From positions 62,001 to 126,000 of the forward strand of contig NZ_JAFMYV010000014.1 in the NCBI RefSeq assembly GCF_017353185.1: 64,000 nt of DNA. The letters run 5' to 3'. Source of the DNA: Fibrella rubiginis (GTDB taxonomy: Bacteria > Bacteroidota > Bacteroidia > Cytophagales > Spirosomataceae). Shown in pieces: positions 57,844 through 64,000 of this stretch; the stretch's first letter is position 1; each line of letters opens with the position of its first letter. The notes under the pieces are model-generated. The model worked only from the letters and a program-made list of their open reading frames with translations. It made no database searches and was not told the origin of the DNA. A program made the position numbers and the translations under genes.

Positions 57844-58596
57844 ATGGCCTTTAGCCTGAAAAACCATCCTTTTGCCGTTACCGCTTTTTTCAGCCGGTCA
57901 ACCGTGCTGACCTACGCTTTCCCGGCAAACCAACTCGCCGACCGCATTCCGCCCTGTCTGCAGCTCGATACGTTTCGTGATGCGCAGGGACGCGACTGGG
58001 CGTTTGTGGCGGTGGCGATGGTGCAGACCAACCACCTCCGGCCAGCCGGTTTTCCCGCCTGGCTGGGCAACGATTTTTTCCTGGTCGGCTACCGCATTTT
58101 TGTCACCTACACCACCAGCATGGGCAAGCGTTTGCGGGGACTGTATATTCTGAAATCGGAAACCGATAAGCTGACAATGAGTTTGTTAGGCAACATTTTT
58201 ACGCACTACAACTATACCCACATCGACCTATCGGTAAGTGACAACGGTTCGTCGCATCATATCGTATCCCGTCGGTCTGGCCTCGACATCAGCGTTGAAC
58301 AACCCATCGGCGAAGTGCCGTTGCCCGCCGGTTCAACCTTTACCGATTGGAAAACCGCCCGCCGCTACGCTGGTCCGCTGCCGTTTACATTCACGTATTA
58401 CCCCACCACCCAGGAGGTGCTGATTATTGAAGGGCGGCGCGAAAACTGGACACCCCATCCCGTTGTGGTGCAACAGCACAAAACCAGCTTTTGGGCTGAA
58501 TCGGGTCTAGAAACGCCCCTCCTGGCCAGTGCGTTCACCGTGCAAAACATCCCTTACTCGTGGAAAAAAGGCCGTCTCGATCCGTGGAAACCCTAG
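57844..58596 (+). CDS. DUF2071 domain-containing protein
   Basis: A 250-residue soluble protein starting MAFSLKNHPFAVTAFF. NQLADRIPPCLQLDTF, RDWAFVAVAMVQTNHLRP and VGYRIFVTYTTSMGKRLRG match the DUF2071 (YqjF-like, acetoacetate decarboxylase fold) pattern. No catalytic Lys could be confirmed. It overlaps the next gene by 37 bases in the longest reading. The function is unknown. Confidence 0.75.
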   Translation: MAFSLKNHPFAVTAFFSRSTVLTYAFPANQLADRIPPCLQLDTFRDAQGRDWAFVAVAMVQTNHLRPAGFPAWLGNDFFLVGYRIFVTYTTSMGKRLRGLYILKSETDKLTMSLLGNIFTHYNYTHIDLSVSDNGSSHHIVSRRSGLDISVEQPIGEVPLPAGSTFTDWKTARRYAGPLPFTFTYYPTTQEVLIIEGRRENWTPHPVVVQQHKTSFWAESGLETPLLASAFTVQNIPYSWKKGRLDPWKP

Positions 58597-59351
58597 GCCG
58601 TACGCCGTTTCAGGGCGTGACCAATATCGTGCGGTTCAACTGGCATTTCTACGCGCTGGCGGGGCTATCGGTAGTGATCTTACTGCTTGTTTTCGTACTT
58701 GCCCCCGCCCCGTTTGGCGCGTTGGCCTTGCTGGCGGTTGCGGCTATTCTGGTGCCCACACTGATTTCGCTGGGGGTATCGTATTACGTCTATGATTACT
58801 CGCCGCTGTACGCGCTCGACTGGCTCGAAGCGTTAGCTATTCCCGAAAACGGGCATCTGCTGACCATCCACGCGGGCTTCGACGAAACGAGTGGTTTATT
58901 GGCCCGGCGTTTTCCACAGGCTACCCTGCGCGTGTATGACTTTTACGACCCCACCAAACATACCGAAATCTCTATCGAACGCGCCCGTAACGCCTACCCG
59001 GCCTACCCCGGCACCGAGGCCATTACCACAGCTCATATCCCCACACCCGACGGCTGGGCCGACGTGGTTTTCCTGATCCTGGCCGCCCACGAAATCCGCG
59101 ACGAAACCGAGCGCATTTTGTTCTTCAACGAAGTGCGCCGAACGCTAAAACCCGATGGCCGGGTACTAGTGGTTGAGCAACTCCGCGACCTGCCCAATTT
59201 CGGAGCATATACGGTTGGTTTTCTGCATTTTCATGCCAAAAAGACGTGGCTGCGTACATTTAATCGTGCTCGTCTTTCGGTAAAATCAGCGCAGAAACTA
59301 ACGCCTTTTATTTCGGTATTTGTGTTGCAAAATGATGGAATTACACCTTGA
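58560..59351 (+). CDS. Membrane-anchored class I SAM methyltransferase
   Basis: A protein of up to 263 residues with an N-terminal pair of membrane segments (LAGLSVVILLLVFVLAP and ALLAVAAILVPTLISLGV) followed by a methyltransferase-like domain: LLTIHAGFDETSGLLARRF in the motif I position and HEIRDETERILFFNEVRRTL with PDGRVLVVEQLRD at motif VI. The motif I glycines are degenerate (HAGFDET), so SAM binding may be altered. GTG 58560 gives this length; a GTG at 58584 would remove most of the overlap with the DUF2071 gene. The substrate is unknown. Confidence 0.65.
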   Translation: MEKRPSRSVETLGRTPFQGVTNIVRFNWHFYALAGLSVVILLLVFVLAPAPFGALALLAVAAILVPTLISLGVSYYVYDYSPLYALDWLEALAIPENGHLLTIHAGFDETSGLLARRFPQATLRVYDFYDPTKHTEISIERARNAYPAYPGTEAITTAHIPTPDGWADVVFLILAAHEIRDETERILFFNEVRRTLKPDGRVLVVEQLRDLPNFGAYTVGFLHFHAKKTWLRTFNRARLSVKSAQKLTPFISVFVLQNDGITP

Positions 59352-59736
59352 ATTAATTGGCACAACGCTTGTACTTCTGGCGCTGGTTCATGCCATTTTT
59401 CCGCGCTATTTCAACTGGAAAACTGATCTGGCACCGCTGAGCTTGGTAAACCGCCAGATGATGCACGTACACACGTTTTTTGTGGCATTTACTGTGCTGC
59501 TGATGGGTATTTTCTGCCTGACGTCAACGGATGATATTATCCATACCCGCATCGGCAAACAACTGGCATTAGGACTCGCCATTTTTTGGGGCGTTCGCCT
59601 TGTCTTTCAGTTCGTTGTCTATTCGCCAGCTCTCTGGCGCGGCAAACCATTTGAGACAGTCATGCACATTGTATTTGCCAGTTACTGGGCTTATTTAACC
59701 TGTATCTTTTTTATGATTTATTGGGGTAATGGATAA
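59332..59736 (+). CDS. Small four-segment membrane protein
   Basis: A 134-residue hydrophobic protein starting MMELHLELIGTTLVLLALVHAIF, with further segments FFVAFTVLLMGIFCL, QLALGLAIFWGVRLVFQFV and IVFASYWAYLTCIFFMIYW. Conserved-looking His residues (LVHAIFPRYF, MMHVHTFFV) may bind metal or heme. No family was recognised. It overlaps the methyltransferase gene by 20 bases and ends the menF-led run. Confidence 0.65.
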   Translation: MMELHLELIGTTLVLLALVHAIFPRYFNWKTDLAPLSLVNRQMMHVHTFFVAFTVLLMGIFCLTSTDDIIHTRIGKQLALGLAIFWGVRLVFQFVVYSPALWRGKPFETVMHIVFASYWAYLTCIFFMIYWGNG

Positions 59737-59752
59737 GACAATTTATTGTTTA

Positions 59753-59802
59753 ATTAGGTGAGTCGAAGGGCCTAAAGCGCGTAGCTCAACTACTCACCTA
59801 AT
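59753..59802. terminator. Inverted repeat between convergent genes
   Basis: ATTAGGTGAGT (59753-59763) and ACTCACCTAAT (59792-59802) form a perfect 11-bp stem with a 28-base loop between two convergent genes. No T-run is present, so termination strength is uncertain. Confidence 0.5.
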
Positions 59803-59831
59803 CAAGAAATTGCGCAGAGCCTCCCAACCTG

Positions 59832-62333
59832 TCAGTTCACCATTGTTATTGTGTGACTTGACCGACCAGTGGCGTTGAAAGTTTTCAATTTAACCGTACC
59901 CGCCGCCGGAACCGGGGCGGTATACACCGGGCTGTTGATAGTGGGTTCGCTGCCGTCGGTGGTGTAGTGGATGGTGAGGCCGGGCAAGGGTACATTGGCG
60001 GCTACCTTGCCGCTGATCACCTTGGCACCCGGCGGTGATACCCGGTAGGCAAAACCACCCGACAGCACGTCGAGGCGGGGTAGTTCGCGGCCAACGGTGC
60101 TCATGAACTCAGACAGGGCCACGTTGTAGAGTTGATTGCTTTTGGCGGCGTCGGTTTCCGTAGCCCAGGCGGGGCTTTTGGCCCAGGCCCGCTCAGCAAC
60201 AGCCAGCAGCTTGGGCAACATTTTATACTCGAAATCGGTAGGAGTCAGGTTCGTTTCTGACCAGAGGTGGCCCTCGATACCCACGATGTTGGCCCGGCTT
60301 TTGCTAGTTAGCGAGACCTTGCTTTTGGCAATGGACGGGCTAATGGGTTGGCCATTGTTGTCTTTCATATTGCGCAGAAAGTCGTAGGGAATGAGCGAAA
60401 ACGGCTTTTCGGTGTCGATATAGCCCCCCCAATACTGACCAGGTTCCTGGTATTCGGGCGTGTAGGCAAGGTCCAGATACAGATGGGTAACGCCGCTGAA
60501 AATAACCTTGTAGCCCGCATTGGCCAGCCGATAAGCCAGGTCTTCGGCCCCGGCGGTGTTGTTCCAGACGTTGAGCCGGAACCCTTCTGCCACAAGCTGT
60601 TCGTTCGGCACCCATACCGACCGACCGTCGCGTTTTACTTTTCGCTGGCCCACTTCTTCCCAGGCCGATAGGAACAGCCCACGCGTTTTCAGCAGTTGGT
60701 TGACCTTGCCAAAATAATAGGGCCAAAGGTCGTCGATGGTTTTTACCGCCGGGTCTTTCGCCATTAACTGCTGTACCGAGGGCGATTTTTGCCACACACC
60801 ACCGGGCACTTCATCGCCCCCAAAATGAATCGTTTTCAGGGGCACTCCCGCCTCTTTATACATTGCTCGAATGTCGTCGACAACGCGCTCCATGAACGCG
60901 TAAACCGACGGCATCGACACGTCCATTACGTTGTCATTGAACCCCTGCACCGACCGGTAGACCGACTTGTCAGCCAGGTCGTGGAGCAAATACCGTTCGG
61001 CGTCGGCCTTGTTACCGGCTTTCAGCAAGCGGGCATAGCGGGCGTCCATGGCCTTGATGGCCGCACGAGCGTGCCCCGGCGATTCGATCTCCGGGATCAC
61101 CTCGATATGCCGGTCGTGGGCGTATTTCAGGATTTCGATAAAGTCGGCTTTGGTGTAGAAACCCGTACCGGCGGGGTTGTCAGTTGAGGGGCCGGACCCG
61201 TAGGCGGGCACCAGGTTTTTCGATTCATCAACGGCATGAGCACGTTTGGCACCCACCTCGGTCAGTTCGGGCAGCGATGGTATGTCGAGCCGCCAGCCTT
61301 CGTCTTCGCTGAAGTGAAAATGAAAGGTGTTCAGCTTGTATAACGCCATCACGTCCAGCACTTTAAGCACTTCCGACTTGGGCTGGAAATTCCGGGCCAT
61401 GTCCATCATAAACGCCCGGTAGCCAAAGCGGGGGGCGTCCGTTACAACCACGCCCGGCAGGGTCACCGACCCGGCTTTGCCCGCCAACGCCGCCCCCGGA
61501 ATCATGGTTTGTAACGACTGGATGCCGTAAAAAACACCCGCCCCGGTTGCCGCCGATACTTGAATGCCGTTTTGATTCACCACCAGCTCGTACCCCTCTG
61601 CCGCCAGGGCCGGGTTCTTTTTGAGCGTGATGGCTTTGCCCGAATGCTGCGCCGCCACCGTTAGTTTTTTGCCCACTACCGGCATCAGCCCCGCCGACAA
61701 CAGACCGGCTTCGTTGGCAAACTCGCCCGGCGACACAATCACGACGCTGGCATCCAGCACAAACGAATTTCCGGTGGCCCGGTACGTAGCAGGCGTAGGA
61801 AATACGGCGGGCAATGCATTGGCCGCAACGGGTTTAATACGTTCATTTTCGACGAAAAAACGCTCGGCCAACGCCCGGTCCGATTTGTCGAAGAGGGTGC
61901 CGGAACGGGTAGTCACCGCCACGGGAAACGCCCGTGCCGGGTCTTTGTCAAACACGATGTAGAAGCCACGTGGAAAGTCGGTTCGGTTGCGCAGCCGCCG
62001 CGACAGCACCGTGAGGGGGGCTGATTGCCCGGCAGGCACCGCCGCAAAACCGGTACCGGGGCTGAGGTACCACAAGTCGCCGTTGTAGTGGTTTACGCCC
62101 GCTTTGGCGGGATCGGCGCTTTCGTAGGAACCGCCGTTGAAAAAAAGCTTCCAGCCCGACGCGGGTAGGTCTGAAGTGCCGGTGTTGGTGAGCGTGAGCA
62201 CCGACCGCGACCGCCCTTGATTCTGATGATTATTATCGACCAGTTCCCATGTCAGTGTCAACGGTTTCGACCCATTCTGGGCGTGGCTGGTTAGAGAAAA
62301 CAGGCAAAGCAGCAGCAGGACTACGGGGCGCAT
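59832..62333 (-). CDS. GH20 beta-N-acetylhexosaminidase
   Basis: An 833-residue secreted enzyme that releases terminal GlcNAc or GalNAc from chitobiose and glycans. After a signal peptide (VVLLLLCLFSLTSHA) come an N-terminal carbohydrate-binding domain (LTWELVDNNHQNQGRSRSVL), a GH20b domain, the catalytic barrel with HFHFSEDEGWRLDIP, VIPEIESPGHARAAIKA and HFGGDEVPGGVW (the Asp-Glu pair), and a C-terminal chitobiase-type domain (TIHYTTDGSEPTINSPVY). All key residues are present. With nagA and nagB elsewhere in the window it completes a GlcNAc utilisation route. Confidence 0.93.
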   Translation of the reverse strand: MRPVVLLLLCLFSLTSHAQNGSKPLTLTWELVDNNHQNQGRSRSVLTLTNTGTSDLPASGWKLFFNGGSYESADPAKAGVNHYNGDLWYLSPGTGFAAVPAGQSAPLTVLSRRLRNRTDFPRGFYIVFDKDPARAFPVAVTTRSGTLFDKSDRALAERFFVENERIKPVAANALPAVFPTPATYRATGNSFVLDASVVIVSPGEFANEAGLLSAGLMPVVGKKLTVAAQHSGKAITLKKNPALAAEGYELVVNQNGIQVSAATGAGVFYGIQSLQTMIPGAALAGKAGSVTLPGVVVTDAPRFGYRAFMMDMARNFQPKSEVLKVLDVMALYKLNTFHFHFSEDEGWRLDIPSLPELTEVGAKRAHAVDESKNLVPAYGSGPSTDNPAGTGFYTKADFIEILKYAHDRHIEVIPEIESPGHARAAIKAMDARYARLLKAGNKADAERYLLHDLADKSVYRSVQGFNDNVMDVSMPSVYAFMERVVDDIRAMYKEAGVPLKTIHFGGDEVPGGVWQKSPSVQQLMAKDPAVKTIDDLWPYYFGKVNQLLKTRGLFLSAWEEVGQRKVKRDGRSVWVPNEQLVAEGFRLNVWNNTAGAEDLAYRLANAGYKVIFSGVTHLYLDLAYTPEYQEPGQYWGGYIDTEKPFSLIPYDFLRNMKDNNGQPISPSIAKSKVSLTSKSRANIVGIEGHLWSETNLTPTDFEYKMLPKLLAVAERAWAKSPAWATETDAAKSNQLYNVALSEFMSTVGRELPRLDVLSGGFAYRVSPPGAKVISGKVAANVPLPGLTIHYTTDGSEPTINSPVYTAPVPAAGTVKLKTFNATGRSSHTITMVN

Positions 62334-62528
62334 TGAGGGGTTGGTAAAGGGTTGACAAGATGTTGTAAGTACTAAGACTAGCCACGGGCAAACTTAACCC
62401 CCCGCCCCCACAGTTGCGCCCCGTCGGCAGGCGACTTTCCCGTTTTAGCGGAAACTAGTAAACTAACTTGACTAATTGCCGGTTCTCCCATCAACTCAAC
62501 TGCTTTTCTGCTCACCGTTAACGTATCC

Positions 62529-64000
62529 ATGCAGGCTACTCTTCCCGCCAGTGCCGTATCCGTGCCCACGCCCACGGGGCTGATTCGCACTATTATTGTT
62601 GTCACGGCCATCTCAGCCGCCGTGATGGAACTGATCGACGTGACTATCGTCAACGTAGCGCTCAACGAAATTGCCGGTGCCCTCGGTGCCACCATCGAAG
62701 ACGTAGCCTGGGTAGTTACGTCCTACGCCATCGCCAACGTTATCATTATTCCCATGACGGGTTTTTTGGCCGATTATTTTGGTCGGAAAAAGTATTATGT
62801 CGCTTCCATCATTCTGTTCACCGTCGCTTCTTACTTCTGCGCCAGTTCCACTAGTTTGTGGCAACTGGTTTTCTGGCGGTTCATCCAGGGCATGGGCGGC
62901 GGGGCGTTGCTGTCTACGTCGCAGGGCATCATTTTCGACGCTTTTCCGCCCGACAAGCGGGGTGTTGCCTCCGGCATTTTTGGTATGGGCATCATTCTCG
63001 GCCCCACGCTGGGACCCTTTTTGGGTGGCGTCATCGTCGATAATTACCACTGGTCCTACATCTTCTACGTCAACGTGCCCATCGGTATTCTGGCCACGAT
63101 ACTGTCGATACTCTATATCGCCAAAAAACCGGGCGAAGGCACCCGTAAAAGCCAGATCAAGATTGATTATGCTGGCATTGGGCTGCTGGCCGTGGGGGTT
63201 GGGTCGCTGCAATACGTGCTTGAAAAAGGCCAGTCTGACGATTGGTTTGAATCAAAAATCATTCTGGTTCTTACCATCACGGCAGTGGCTGGACTGGCGG
63301 GCTTCATCTGGCGGCAGTTCACCACCGACCACCCCGTGGTGAACCTACGGGTGCTGGGCAAGGGCACACTCGGCGTAACCACCATTTTCAGCTTTGTGGC
63401 GGGGGTGGGGCTGTTCACGTCGGTGTTTGTGTATCCCGTACTGGTGCAGCGCATCAACGGCTTCACACCCACCATGACGGGTATTTCGTTGCTCTGGCCC
63501 ACGCTGGTTGGTATTCCGTTGTTCCCGCTTATTGGCCGACGCCTGTCGGCGGGTGCCTCGCCGCTGCCGTTTATCATTATCGGCATGTGTACGTTTGTGG
63601 TATTTGGCTTTTACAGTGGCACCCTCAACGGGCAGGCCAACCAGTGGGATTTTTTCTGGGCACAAATTATGCGTGTCTTCGGCGTCACGATGTTGCAATT
63701 ACCCCTTATCAATCAGGCGGTTGCAGGATTGTCGCCCAACGATTTTCCGTCGGCCATTGCGCTCAATAACATGATTCGGCAGTTGGGCGGGGCGTTTGGC
63801 ATTGCCCTGGCCAACACGTTTGTTACCCGCGATTATGCCCAGCACCGCTATGACCTCGTGAGCAACCTTACCCCCGAAAACCCGCTCTTGACCGAGCGAC
63901 TCAACCAGTTGGGCGGTGCTACAGACCGCGCCTACAAGCTCCTCGACCTGAGCGTTGATAAACAGGCTTACCTGCTGTCGTACCTGGACACGTTTCGGTT
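62529..64000 (+). CDS. DHA2-family MFS drug efflux transporter, 5' part
   Basis: The open frame runs past the window end, giving 490 codons. It shows the 14-helix DHA2/EmrB pattern: VMELIDVTIVNVALNEI in helix 1 (motif D1), GFLADYFGRKKYY (motif A), WRFIQGMGGGAL (motif B), and GIILGPTLGPFLGGVI with DNYHWSYIFYVNVP (motif C and the adjacent signature). It probably pumps toxic compounds out across the inner membrane using the proton gradient; an HlyD-type adaptor would be expected nearby, outside the window. ATG 62529 is chosen because the conserved helix 1 follows after a short cytoplasmic tail. Confidence 0.9.
   Translation, partial: MQATLPASAVSVPTPTGLIRTIIVVTAISAAVMELIDVTIVNVALNEIAGALGATIEDVAWVVTSYAIANVIIIPMTGFLADYFGRKKYYVASIILFTVASYFCASSTSLWQLVFWRFIQGMGGGALLSTSQGIIFDAFPPDKRGVASGIFGMGIILGPTLGPFLGGVIVDNYHWSYIFYVNVPIGILATILSILYIAKKPGEGTRKSQIKIDYAGIGLLAVGVGSLQYVLEKGQSDDWFESKIILVLTITAVAGLAGFIWRQFTTDHPVVNLRVLGKGTLGVTTIFSFVAGVGLFTSVFVYPVLVQRINGFTPTMTGISLLWPTLVGIPLFPLIGRRLSAGASPLPFIIIGMCTFVVFGFYSGTLNGQANQWDFFWAQIMRVFGVTMLQLPLINQAVAGLSPNDFPSAIALNNMIRQLGGAFGIALANTFVTRDYAQHRYDLVSNLTPENPLLTERLNQLGGATDRAYKLLDLSVDKQAYLLSYLDTFR

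Noticed and set aside
1..64000. CRISPR arrays, rRNA or tRNA genes
   Set aside because: Reading through the intergenic regions showed no regular spaced direct repeats and no rRNA or tRNA signatures.

Overview
The window looks like chromosomal DNA of a Bacteroidota bacterium, most likely order Cytophagales near Spirosoma and relatives. The signs are promoters matching the Bacteroidota -7 consensus TAnnTTTG, many Bacteroidota-type families (DUF6702, CHRD, DUF4394, TonB-dependent receptors, NagB fused to a PIG-L deacetylase), a fairly GC-rich background, and many long intergenic inverted repeats. No rRNA, tRNA or CRISPR array was seen. The genus is inference; no marker gene was compared.

Layout. 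1-7.9 kb: end of a pseudaminic-acid and surface-glycan cluster: pseF (partial), pseG, a small unknown gene, a zeta-toxin/PseH-like acetyltransferase fusion, pseI, a flippase and two glycosyltransferases. 8.1-9.7 kb: a two-domain DUF4394 lipoprotein. 9.9-18.1 kb (minus strand): lon, a DUF6702 protein, rseP, dxr, a HepT/MntA toxin-antitoxin pair that overlaps the dxr start, and a GH3-family enzyme. 18.2-26.1 kb (minus strand, AT-richer): a defence-like island. It holds a sigma-linked operon (DNA methyltransferase, sigma-70-like protein, small possible HTH protein, ImmA/IrrE-type peptidase, NurA-like nuclease, HerA-like ATPase) followed by three small genes. The island is bracketed by the GH3 5' end and a diverged copy of it. 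Three lesions sit at its distal end: an amber codon in herA, a short TIR-bearing insertion in one small gene and a frameshift in another.

26.4-35.5 kb: atpD and atpC separated by a perfect 29-bp inverted repeat, prmA, a 1724-residue exported protein of unknown function and a CHRD lipoprotein. 35.8-42 kb: two TonB-dependent receptors and ribD. 42.1-48.9 kb: a protein ending in an AT-hook-like motif, nagA, aroE, a DnaQ-like exonuclease, a Gfo/Idh/MocA oxidoreductase and the NagB/PIG-L fusion. 49-56 kb: hicBA, a protein with an internal duplication, a secreted beta-propeller, a two-component system split by a 56-bp inverted repeat, and DUF1573 and DUF4349 proteins. 56-64 kb: isochorismate synthase with a run of small genes, a GH20 hexosaminidase and a truncated DHA2-family transporter.

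How the parts work together. The first cluster makes and exports a pseudaminic-acid-type glycan. The GH20 enzyme, nagA and nagB together form a GlcNAc salvage route, although they are dispersed. The most interesting region is the methyltransferase-sigma-peptidase-NurA-HerA operon. It looks like a self-regulated anti-phage module whose motor gene is now broken. The zeta-PseH fusion is the second: a UDP-sugar-kinase toxin fold joined to a UDP-sugar acetyltransferase fold inside a UDP-sugar pathway.
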